Part shown: positions 32,891-43,000 of the stretch, piece after piece
Layout: each line of letters begins with the position of its first letter
Position numbering within the stretch: the stretch's first letter is position 1
Assembly: GCA_963775245.1 (NCBI GenBank)
Contig: CAVZID010000019.1
Span: 372,001-436,000 of the forward strand
Direction: 5' to 3'
Source: CAVSWT01 sp963775245
GTDB lineage: Bacteria; Bacteroidota; Ignavibacteria; Ignavibacteriales; Ignavibacteriaceae
DNA length: 64,000 bases
Notes under the pieces: generated by a model
Database searches by the model: none
Told to the model about the DNA's origin: nothing
Seen by the model: only the letters and a program-made list of their open reading frames with translations
Translations under genes and position numbers: made by a program

Positions 32891-34384
32891 TTAGGATATA
32901 CTTAATTTTTGCTTCAACAAGCTTATTTTTTGCATAATTTGAGGTTGGTTTTTAAATGTTTCTTCAGCATCTGTTATCAGTGAGGGGATTGCAGACAGGT
33001 TTTTTGTTTGAATATAAGTTGAAACTAAATAGAAAATTGTGGATGGTTCTTTTGAATTTGACAAATATGATTCCTTAAATTTTTCACTTGCCTCTTCAAT
33101 TTTATTTTGCCGCGATAAAATTGAGCCAAGCTTATTTAAAACTGTAAAGTTATCGGGAAATTTTTTATTAATTCCATTAAGAACTTTTTCTTGAATGTGT
33201 ATGTCATTATAATTTGATATAATATTCAAAAAGAAATCAAGGTTTTCTTTACTCATTTCATTTGTACTCAAACGTATAAATTCATCATCAATTAGCTGAT
33301 TGTTTAGAATCTTATTAATTAACTCAAGTTGAATATCTTCTTTACCAACTAACTTTTGAAGTTCCTTATAGAAAAAGTTAAAAAGATTTTTATCTTTGGA
33401 AGTGATTGCAATATCTAAGGAATGATAAATTAAATCTTTTTCATCCATTAAAATTGCCTGGCTGGATTTCTTTTCTCCTAATTTTAGTTTGGTATTAATA
33501 TTATAAGCATCGTAACAAAGTTGAGCAGCTTCATCATATTTCGCTATTTTCATGAATATTCTTCCTGCTGCAATTAAATTTAACGGCTGGTCTTTATCAA
33601 ATTCTAAACTTTTAGTTATAAAGTTAAAAGCATCAGACCAGTTACTTGCTTCAGCGTTTTTTACAGCCAGGAACCTGTAGATTAAAGATTTATATTCATT
33701 TTTAAGGTCATCTAAGCTCAATGCCAAATTAAAAAACTCAATTGCTTTTTCCGTTTTTTCAAGAAGAGCATAAGTTTGTCCCAAATGATATGCGTAGTAA
33801 CCTGTTTTGTTTTTTTCAAACTCTTCTAATAAAATTTCTAAATTTCTTTTGGCTTTAATTTTTAACCCTTCATCGGTAAGATTATATCCAACATGAAGAA
33901 TTTCAATATCACAATCACTTACTGAAATTTTATTTTTTGATAAAGAATATTCAATTTGTTCGTGAACAGCTCCTTCAAATCTTAAATTTTTATCATTTGG
34001 AAAAAGCCGGACATATTTCATTACGGAAGGCCTATTGTTATGTTCGTCTATATTTAGCAGTCTGCAATTGTAAGCAACGAGTTTTTTGGCTTTAGTAAGA
34101 TTTATAATTTCCTGTTTTGATTTTGGAGATAATCTTTCATCAGCATCAAGATATAAAATCCAATCACCAGTGGAATTTTCAAGAGCAAAATTTCTTGCAG
34201 CAGCAAAATCGTTTATCCACTTAAAATGAAAAACTTTTGCATTATACTTTTTTGCTATTTCTAAAGTCTTATCAGTTGAACCTGTATCTACCAAAACAAT
34301 TTCATCAACAATATTTTCAACAGATTTAAAGCAATCCTCCAAATAGTGTTCTTCATTTTTTACTATCATGCTTAATGTCAACAC
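32891..34384 (-). CDS. GT2 glycosyltransferase with TPR tail
   Basis: 497 residues. The GT-A fold domain (1-210) begins LTLSMIVKNEEHYLEDCFKS. It has DTGSTDKTLEIA for nucleotide binding and the DxD-like LYLDADERL. Tetratricopeptide repeats follow to the C-terminus (for example YHLGQTYALLEKTEKAIEFF). GT2-TPR proteins of this kind glycosylate proteins or build glycans. As the gene nearest fliC in the same orientation, it is a candidate flagellin glycosyltransferase. No membrane helix is seen, so it acts in the cytoplasm. It is 13 bases after the GT4 gene. Confidence 0.88.
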   Translation of the reverse strand: MLTLSMIVKNEEHYLEDCFKSVENIVDEIVLVDTGSTDKTLEIAKKYNAKVFHFKWINDFAAARNFALENSTGDWILYLDADERLSPKSKQEIINLTKAKKLVAYNCRLLNIDEHNNRPSVMKYVRLFPNDKNLRFEGAVHEQIEYSLSKNKISVSDCDIEILHVGYNLTDEGLKIKAKRNLEILLEEFEKNKTGYYAYHLGQTYALLEKTEKAIEFFNLALSLDDLKNEYKSLIYRFLAVKNAEASNWSDAFNFITKSLEFDKDQPLNLIAAGRIFMKIAKYDEAAQLCYDAYNINTKLKLGEKKSSQAILMDEKDLIYHSLDIAITSKDKNLFNFFYKELQKLVGKEDIQLELINKILNNQLIDDEFIRLSTNEMSKENLDFFLNIISNYNDIHIQEKVLNGINKKFPDNFTVLNKLGSILSRQNKIEEASEKFKESYLSNSKEPSTIFYLVSTYIQTKNLSAIPSLITDAEETFKNQPQIMQKISLLKQKLSIS

Positions 34385-34397
34385 GGCATCCCCGCTA

Positions 34398-35582
34398 TCA
34401 TAGCTTTATTAATCTTTCATATAAATATTTTGCAGTATCATTCCAGGTATAATACTCCATATCTTCTGCAGCTTTTTTTCCTAAATTTCTTATTGTATCA
34501 CGATTATGATAAGCATATTCAATATTCTCAACGATTTCCTCAACGCTAGCTTCTTCCCATTCAGCAGAAAGTTTTTCATTTTTATAAATATTATATTCTT
34601 TTAAATCAGTGAGCATCAAAGAATTTTCATTGTTTATTATATCAGTATGTCCTGAAGAATACGAAGCTATAACCGGCCTCCCGCTTGCCATGTATTCCAT
34701 TAAAACAAGATTCGTTCCTCCTTCACACCTGTTTGGGAAAATGCCTATATCGGTTTTGGAATAAACTTCTAATTGCTTATCATGCGGTATAATCGGAAGT
34801 GTTATTATTCTTGATGAATCCAATCCATTGATTTGATAAATATGTTTCATCTGCTCATCCCATGAACTGTCTAATAATTCAAAATTTATATATTTTGAAT
34901 CTTTCATTGTTTGCAGCGAATGCGGAAAATAATTATACCATGAGTTTATCAGCACAATGTCTTTATACTTTGATTGAAGAATTTTTATTGCTTTAAGAAC
35001 TAAATCCTGTCCTTTGCGTAATTCAAATTTTCCACCGGAAAAAATAACAAAGAGATTTTCTTCCTTTTTGGGTTCGGTGTAATGAAATAATTCTGGATCG
35101 ATACCCTGTATTAATATATCAGTGTTATAAATACCAGATTCTAACATTTTATTTTTACACCATGATGAACCGGCAAAAATTAAATCATATTTTTTTGCAT
35201 TCTCAATTGATATTTCGGTAAGGGAGTCTTCAAAAAACGTGTACCCGACATTAACTTCACCTCTATGAGGAAATAAAGGATTAAAATTTACGTTTGTTAA
35301 AGCATTAAACAAGATTCCGGTAACTTTCTTTTCAACAGGGTAATTTTGATCAATATTATGAATGCTGCAAAATTTGGGAAGCTCTTTTCTTAAATATTTA
35401 CTGCACACACCCCAGCCAAAATTTTCTCCGGATGAAAGTCCAAGATAGATTTGTTTTGATTGCTTATCTTTATTTTCCAGTTTGTCGTTTATATTATCTG
35501 AAGTAATATTGTATTGTTGAATGGATGAATGAGTGAATGAATGATTGAATGTTGTTTTCCACCGAACCTTCAATCGCTTCAT
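34398..35582 (-). CDS. GT4-type glycosyltransferase
   Basis: 394 residues. After an unusual N-terminal tail, the GT-B fold starts near QIYLGLSSGENFGWGVCSKY. The C-terminal nucleotide-sugar domain has FSGGKFELRKGQDLVLKAI, DIGIFPNRCEGGTNLVLMEY and ASGRPVIASYSSGH, with the EGGTNLVLMEYMA acidic motif of GT4. The first 40 residues overlap the end of the TPR-GT9 gene and are encoded partly by a TGAA-type repeat, so the original start may have been altered. No alternative ATG is seen before the fold. Confidence 0.85.
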   Translation of the reverse strand: MKRLKVRWKTTFNHSFTHSSIQQYNITSDNINDKLENKDKQSKQIYLGLSSGENFGWGVCSKYLRKELPKFCSIHNIDQNYPVEKKVTGILFNALTNVNFNPLFPHRGEVNVGYTFFEDSLTEISIENAKKYDLIFAGSSWCKNKMLESGIYNTDILIQGIDPELFHYTEPKKEENLFVIFSGGKFELRKGQDLVLKAIKILQSKYKDIVLINSWYNYFPHSLQTMKDSKYINFELLDSSWDEQMKHIYQINGLDSSRIITLPIIPHDKQLEVYSKTDIGIFPNRCEGGTNLVLMEYMASGRPVIASYSSGHTDIINNENSLMLTDLKEYNIYKNEKLSAEWEEASVEEIVENIEYAYHNRDTIRNLGKKAAEDMEYYTWNDTAKYLYERLIKL

Positions 35583-37173
35583 TTTTAATTAAAAATGTTT
35601 CACTGATTAATTTTTGTAATTCAGTAATGACATCTTCGAAAACTCCTTTCCAATCGCCCGCTTTTCTTTGTCGAAATAATTTCATAGTAGGATACCATGG
35701 TGAGTCATTTCTATTTAGCATCCATCTCCAATCGGGTAGAAAAGGTAAAAGAATCCAAACAAGTTTCCCCATTGCCCCGGCAAGATGTGCAACCGATGTA
35801 TCAACTGAAATAATTAAATCAAGATTTTCGATAACAGCAGCTGTATGTCCAAACGTCTCAAGCCCTTTGCTATCAAGATCAATAACAGGATAATTTTTAT
35901 TTCTTAATTGATTTATTGGTTTTCCCTTTTGCAATGAAAATATTCTTATTCCATCAATAGTAAAAAGCTTCTCAAAATTTTCTAAAGCACATGACCGATT
36001 ACTATCGTTATTGTGACTTGGATTGCCCGCCCAAACAATTCCAATATTTAATTTGTTGTCTTTTTTTATCGCAGTTGCTAACTGTTCTGAAAGAGGTTTA
36101 TCTGCAAAAATATATGGTACATTAGAAGGAATATTGTTAATATCAGTGTTAAAATATAAAGGAAGGCTTAGAAGAGAGATATGGTAATCAAAATTCAAAT
36201 TTATTTTATCATAATTCTCGCGGGGCACATGAATATCAATCCAATCTATATTTCTATAAATTTGAGAAAGCCTTTTATCATATTCAAAAATTATTTTGGC
36301 GCCTTTTGCTTTTAGTAATTCCAGGTATCGCACAAACTGAATTGAATCGCCCAGCCCTTGCTCATCATAAACCAGGATGGTTTTTCCACTAACTCCCTGA
36401 TTAACTAATTCAGGCCCGGAAAATTTTCTTTGAAGATATACTTTTCTTTTTTTTCTCCACTCATAATTTTTCCAGCCATTCTTAAAATCACCGGCTAACA
36501 ATTGAGCATGACTTATATTATAGTTAGTAATGTCATTATCAGGAGTTATTGCCAAGGCTTTTTCCCACATTTCAATTGCTTCACCATTTCTGCCCTGCTG
36601 CAATTTTGAGACTCCAAGATTTGTGAGAATAGCCATTTTGTTAAAATGTTTATTTTCACCTTTTATAGATGATATTTTAGAAAGAATTTCTATGGCGTCT
36701 TCATGTTTATTTTGTAAAATATTTAAGTTTGCAATATTTATAAGCCCTTCAACATTATCCGGATCAAGATTCATTACTTCATTAAAATAGAATTCCGCTT
36801 TTTTATAATCTTTCTTGTTAAGAAAAATCACACCGGTGTTATTAAGTCCGTCTACATAGTTAGGCTGCAATTCCAATGAATGTACGTATGATTCAAGTGC
36901 CAAATCATTTTCATTTACATTTTGATAGGCAAGCCCAAGATTATAATAAGCCATACCATGCTGCGGGCATAGTTTGACTACTCTATTGAATAATTCAATT
37001 GCTTCCTGATAATTTTTTAAATTTAAATTTATTATTCCAAGAAAATTCAGAACATCATAATCATTTTGATTTTCTGCCAAAAGCTCTCTTAAAATTTTTT
37101 CAGCGTTCCCAAAATCTTTTTTCTCAAAATAATCGGTCGCTTCCTGATATTTATAATCGACTATAGTATTCAC
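35494..37173 (-). CDS. TPR-GT9-like glycosyltransferase
   Basis: 559 residues from a GTG at 37173 (the N-terminus then reads MNTIVDYKYQEATDYF). About seven TPR units occupy 1-230, for example AYYNLGLAYQNVNENDLALE. A GT9/heptosyltransferase-like domain (about 265-520) has ILVYDEQGLGDSIQFVRYLE, IGIVWAGNPSHNNDSNRSCA and LIISVDTSVAHLAGAMGKLV. The layout resembles O-GlcNAc-like and bacterial TPR-GT9 proteins. The C-terminus ends in a His/Ser/Ile-rich tail encoded by the TGAA-like repeat, probably not part of the ancestral protein. Confidence 0.85.
   Translation of the reverse strand: MNTIVDYKYQEATDYFEKKDFGNAEKILRELLAENQNDYDVLNFLGIINLNLKNYQEAIELFNRVVKLCPQHGMAYYNLGLAYQNVNENDLALESYVHSLELQPNYVDGLNNTGVIFLNKKDYKKAEFYFNEVMNLDPDNVEGLINIANLNILQNKHEDAIEILSKISSIKGENKHFNKMAILTNLGVSKLQQGRNGEAIEMWEKALAITPDNDITNYNISHAQLLAGDFKNGWKNYEWRKKRKVYLQRKFSGPELVNQGVSGKTILVYDEQGLGDSIQFVRYLELLKAKGAKIIFEYDKRLSQIYRNIDWIDIHVPRENYDKINLNFDYHISLLSLPLYFNTDINNIPSNVPYIFADKPLSEQLATAIKKDNKLNIGIVWAGNPSHNNDSNRSCALENFEKLFTIDGIRIFSLQKGKPINQLRNKNYPVIDLDSKGLETFGHTAAVIENLDLIISVDTSVAHLAGAMGKLVWILLPFLPDWRWMLNRNDSPWYPTMKLFRQRKAGDWKGVFEDVITELQKLISETFLIKNEAIEGSVENNIQSFIHSFIHSTIQYYFR
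35518..35551. repeat. Imperfect tetranucleotide tandem repeat (TGAA type)
   Basis: About 8.5 units of TGAA and one-base variants (TGGA, TGAG, TGAT) run in register. The tract lies where the TPR-GT9 3' end overlaps the GT4 5' end and encodes His/Ser/Ile/Phe-rich tails in both frames. A slippage event would change the frame of both genes. Confidence 0.85.
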
Positions 37174-37175
37174 AA

Positions 37176-40071
37176 TTATTCAGATAAAATTAAATTATTA
37201 TGATTTTCGTTAAGGCCAATTACTTTATTTACTTTGCTTAAGCCTTCAACAGCAAATTGGTTTTGCGGATTATTTTTTACTCCCCATTCGTACATTACTT
37301 TTGCTTCGTTGTCTTTGCCGGAAAGAAAAAGCACTTCGCCTAACCCGGCGCAAGCCTGGGATGAATTTGGATTAGTAACTAAAGCTGCTTCAAAGGCCTC
37401 TTTAGCTTCATTATTTTTCTTTAAAGAAAGAAGTACAATTCCCTTTAAATTTTCATAAGAAGAAACCAGATCATTTTCAATTTCTACTTGAGTATAAAAT
37501 AGTTCTTCCGTGTTATTAAGTACTTTGAATGCTTCATCATATTTTTTAAACTGAAATAGCTCATAAACAGAATTTAAAATTTGGTTTAGTTTGTCTTTAA
37601 TTTTTTCTTCAGCATTTTCTTCAACTGCATTATATTTTATATCAGATTCAGAAATAGAAATAATTTTTGAAAGTTCGTCAGATGCAAAAGTATTACTTGG
37701 ATTATTCTTCACTGCAAACTCAAACATTATCTTTGCATTTTCATTATTGCCTATCATATAAAAATATTCACCAAGTCCCGCACAAGCTTCGGATGAATTT
37801 GGGTCCAAATTTAAAGCGCGTTCAAAGCATTCCTTTGCACTTTCGATGTCATTTATTCCTAAATAGTTAAATCCTTTAAGATTAAAGAACGCAGCAGCGG
37901 AATTTACATTAGTTGGATTTGTAAGATGTCCATTAAAAGATTTTTCAGCAGCTAAAAGTTTTTCAAGAGATTCATCAAATTTATTTTCATTAAATAATTC
38001 ATAAGCTTCCGAAACTAATCCATCAGATTCTATGTTTTCCTTTATAACTTCTTTATCAGTAGTATTAGAATTTTCAAAAGATTTTTGATGATTTATTACT
38101 TCATCTTCTGAAGTTTGTTTTGTCCAAACATATTGTTGCGCGCCTGGTTTAATTAAATACCATGACTTCCATAAATCTTCACTCGTTACAGATAGCTGCA
38201 CTTCTTTATCTTGAATAAATTCTTCAACAGCAGCTTTCACCCCGAATTCACCGGCAGGTATGTTCCCATTAAGGAAATCATGCCCGGCAAAAATACCGCC
38301 TGGTTTAAGTTTAGGATACCATACATTCAAATCTTTTTTACATCCATCATAAGAATGATCTGCATCTAAATAAATCCAGTCAAAATAATTATCTGGAAAT
38401 TGCTGGGCTGCAAAATTTGAATCCATTTTATATACAAAAACACCCTGGTCATCAGCAAATAGATTCAATACTTTAAAGTAAAATTGTTTATGCGTTTCAT
38501 CTGAAACATTGGCAATATCCTTATAATCATCATCACTTCTCCATCGATCGATTAAATGAAGATATTTACCTTTCCATGTTGCTCGAATGATTTTAGAAAA
38601 TTCTCCTTGCTGTACACCTATTTCAGCACCATGCCCCTTTAAGTTTAATGAATTTAATAAACTCCCCAGGTCATTTCTTTTAGTAATTATTTTCAGTTGG
38701 TTATTATCAGGATTGTTATTCATATTTTCATTCTTAATTGAATTACTTAAGAGCGCATTAACTTTTTCCAAACCTTGAAGAGCATTTTTATTATTAGGAT
38801 CAAAATTATAGGCATAACCAAACATAATATTAGCCGCTTCATAATTCTCTTCCAATAAAAATATTTCTGCCAAACCATTGCATGCTTCCGCAGATTTAGG
38901 ATTATTATTTAAAGCTTTTTCAAAATAAGATCTTGCTACTTCTGTCTTGTTTATTAGCAATCCTATATTCCCTGCAAGATTTAAAACTGAGTGTAAATCA
39001 GTATTAAATATCTTAGCTTTTTCATGGTCAAAATTGTTAATAGAAACTACCATTGAATTAAAAGCAAGTTCATATTCCTTTTGATTTAAATGTGACAAAG
39101 CCTGCTCAAAGTTTTCAATAAAATCATCTTGTTTGATAGAATACATTATATTCCTTTCTTTTATTTTTTTGCCATGAAGCCAAATTTCTTCCGGGTCGGC
39201 TCCCCATTTTTCTATAAATATTTTTTTATTTATTTCTAATCTTTCTTCATATTTTTTCATTCCATCAGCAGTAAAACTTTTAGAACCGAAATGATGGATA
39301 AAAACATCTTTGGCAATAACTGTTTTATAGCCGGCTAACTGCGCTCTTAAACAGAAATCATCGTCTTCAAAATTACCCGGACTAAATCTTTCATCTAATC
39401 CACCTATTTTTTTAACAACTTCTTTTTTAATTAAAGTACACAGAAAAGCTATACGTGGAAATTCGGAAAATTGATTTTTATTTTTTTGCCGCACCGATGC
39501 AGCATATTTGTGCATCTCTTCAATTGAATTATATTTTGCTTCCTTATCAATTTGTACACCGCTAACAGCATTGCTGATCGGCCCGACTAATCCAATTTGC
39601 GAATTACTTTCAGCAACTTGAATCATTCTTTCAAGCCAGCCTTCATTAACAATAATATCGTTATTTGCAATGAGTATGTATTTTGACCTTAAGCCCTCTC
39701 CTTTGGAGAGGGTTTGGGTGAGGCTTTGATTAACTCCTTTCGGAAATCCTAAGTTTTCTTTGTTGAAAATTACTTTAACTCTACTATCAGACTTTTCTAA
39801 ATCTTTTAAATATTTAACTGTACCATCACTACTTGCATTATCAACAATTATTAATTCGAAAGGAACTGATGTAAATTGAAATACAGAATTAATAAAAGCT
39901 TTTGTATAATCAAGCTGGTTGTAGGTTAAAGTAATGATAGAGACTTTTTCTTTTTCCCTTGAAATATTATTACTAAAATATTTTTTGATTTTCCCTGCTT
40001 TGGTTTGTAGCTAAATTTTTATTCTCATCGACAAAAAAATCAGCTTCTACTTTATTTTTCCACTCTTTCAT
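37176..40071 (-). pseudogene. GT2-TPR-methyltransferase protein, N-terminally frameshifted
   Basis: A start ATG at 40071 overlaps the upstream gene and reads MKEWKNKVEADFFVDENKNL. The frame breaks in an A6 run at 39981-39986. Removing one A continues NNISREKEKVSIITLTYNQL and gives about 964 residues. Domains of the repaired protein are GT2 (about 40-300, with ELIIVDNASSDGT and ILIANNDI), TPR, a SAM methyltransferase (HGAEIGVQQGEFSKII, WIYLDADHSYDGCKKDL, GGIFAGHDF) and more TPR. The intact part from 39626 is 816 residues. It could add and methylate a glycan. Confidence 0.82.
39694..39723. repeat. Palindromic short interspersed repeat inside GT2 coding sequence
   Basis: CCCTCTCC-TTT-GGAGAGGG (39694-39712) plus TTTGGGTGAGG is a short dispersed repeat of a type I recall as frequent in Bacteroidetes genomes. 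Here it sits in frame inside the GT2 domain and encodes TQTLSKGEGLRS, where homologues usually have a short loop before the ILIANNDI strand. It is therefore an in-frame insertion. Confidence 0.6.
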
Positions 40072-43000
40072 TCAGCAGCTTAATATTTTCGTTAACTTTT
40101 GAAAATCTCTCGAGCCCGCTCTTAGATTCATGATGAATGACAACACTTTCTGGTTGATAAATTAATTTATATCCCAATTTACCAAGCTTTAAGCAAAGGT
40201 CCACATCTTCATATCCATTCCAGAAACCATCATCGAATCCTCCTGCCTGGAAAAATGTTTGTTTCTTAACCAGCAAACATGCAGCAGTCAAAGCTTGATA
40301 AGTTCTCATTTCATTAGCTTGAGGTAAATCGGCAGGTTCATTTGTGAATACATTACTTGCAACTAATGGATATTCATGTTCTTTATTATCGAAAATAATT
40401 ACACCAGCATGCTGAATTGTTCTGTCAGGATAAAGTAATTTACTTCCAACTGCCCCCACCTTATCATCGTTCTCTTGAACTTTAAGTAATGCTTCAAGCC
40501 AGCCATTTTGAACTTCAGTATCATTATTTAAAAATACTAAATTAGGACCTAGTGCTTGCGAAGCTGCTAGATTATTAGCTTTTGCAAATCCTAAATTTTC
40601 GTTGTTGACTATTACTTTTAGGTTTTTGTAAATCTTTTGTTGTGCATTTAAAAATTCTCGTGTGTCATCAGTGGAAGCATTATCAACCACTATTACTTCA
40701 AAATTAAGTTGATCCGGAGTATTCAGGTAAATGGATTCAAGACACTTTATGGTATATTCAATTTTATTGAACACAGGAATTATAATTGAGACATTAGGAG
40801 TTTCATTGAAAATATTTTTGTAACTATTTATCAACTCTCCGGCTTCTTCATCCATTGTTTTTACTGGCTTAATTCCCCTTTTTAGTTTTTTAAGAATTTT
40901 GTTATCGTTATTTAATTTCTTGATTATATTTATCAACTCAATTTTGTTGTTGGGATTAAATAATAAACCATTTATTCCTTCTTCAATAATCTCAGGTACA
41001 CCGCCAACTTTTGAAGCAACCACAGGAATTCCTACGCTAAGTGCTTCCCTTATAACTAAAGGATAGTTTTCTATTAATGAGGGAGTTACTAAAACATTTA
41101 ATTCAGAAAATATTTTAGACAAATCTTCAGGTTTGTAAGAACCATAATAATTAATATTCTTAGCCGAACTGATTTTATCCTTTATACTATTTATTAACCA
41201 CGGTTCCCCCCTGCCATAAATTTTAAGTTCGGACTCAACATTTGATTCAATAAATGAATCAATTAAAAACTCAACATTTTTAAGTTCATTAATTGCTCCT
41301 ATAAATCCAAAAGTAAGTTTTTTTGTTCTCTTCGAATTCTCTCTTTTAATTACATTAAGCCCTTGCGGAATTACACTAATTTCTTTAAGACAACTAAAAG
41401 ATTTAAACTTATTTGCTAAAAATTGAGATGGAGAAATAATTAAGTTGGCAAGATTTAGTGCTTCATTCGCGGCTGAATTCCTAAGCTTTACCCACTTTTC
41501 CAGATTATTTCTATCTATATCGTTCAAATTATCAGACAGACAATTTGAACATTTCGAATTACTTTCCGGTCCGCTGCATATTGAATTATCTTGATTTCTG
41601 TAAAGATGAGTTCTAACACAAAGCATCCAAAAGTCATGAAGGGTTATAACAATTTTAGCATTTTGTTCTTTTGCTATTCTGGCAAGAGAAAATGGCAGTC
41701 CCATAAAATGATGGAAATGAACAATGCTGAAATTTTTCCTCTCAAGAATATCACTAAACTTTTGTTCAGTTTCTTTGTCTGTTATTTGGGAAGCAGGATT
41801 AGAATTATTCTTTAAGATTAATCTATATATTTTTATCTCGTCAAAAACATCTTCTTCCACAAAAGATGAATCAATATTATTGCGGTATTGCGGATAGAGA
41901 ACAGAAACATTGATTCCTAGTTTTATTAAACTTTTTGCAAGCGAATGTGTGTAATTTTCAACCCCTGCATACCAGTTGGGTGGAAAATTATGTACTACAA
42001 ACAAAACACTTAATCCGCTCTTGTCAGTATTATTAATATTAAGTTCCTTAACTTGATTTATAATTTTCAGAGTTTGTTCAGATGGTTGTTTGCTATAACT
42101 TTTTTCAAGAAATTCTTCTGCGGCTTTAAATCTTTTTAACTCAATAAATCTCTTTGCAACATATAAGTACGCGGCGGCTTCAGAAATATTTTGATGTTGA
42201 TTTTGCCAATCAATAGAAGGAAATATTTTTTCAATAGCATATTTTGCAAGAAGTTTTCGTATCACCAATTCATCATAAGATGTATCAATCTTAACAGAGC
42301 CTGAGGACATATTGGTTGAATGCCATCTCCATTTACAAACTACAAAATCAACTTTAGCAAACTTTGCTGTTTGGACTGCTCTTGTCCACCATTCGTAATC
42401 ATGGGCTCTTTTAAATGATATATCATAATTACCAACTTTAGTATAAAACTCTTTCTTAATTATTGTTGCAGGGTGAGGAATCGGTGATTCAAGAAAAAGC
42501 CTGGCAATTAGTTCAATGTTTTTATCCTGCCAATTTTCATATTGCACAGTTTTATACGGATTAAGCTGCTGATCTGTAATAACAAGATCTCCGTATATTA
42601 TGTCAACATCTTTTGACTCATTTAGTTTCTTAAAATAAATGGGAAGTAAATTTTCAGCAAGTACATCATCCGAATCCAACCATAGAACATATTCACCATT
42701 TGCAAAATCAATGGCTTTATTTCTTGCAACAGGTGCACCTGAATGCGGGATTTTAAAATAAAGAATATTTTTACTTTTAAACGATTTTATTATTTCTTCT
42801 GTATTATCTGTTGAACCATCGTCAACAATTATTATTTCATAATTATCATAATTCTGATTTAAGGCACTTTGAATGGCTTCTCTTAAATAAACCGCTCTAT
42901 TATATGTCGGAATACAAATAGAAATATTTATACTATTTTTTTCAGATCCAGATTGAATACCAGGTTTTCTCTCGATGAGTTTTAATCCTTCATTAAAAGA

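Noticed and set aside
35518..35551. CRISPR-like or iteron array
   Set aside because: The units are 4 bases long, with no spacers and no nearby cas or replication genes.
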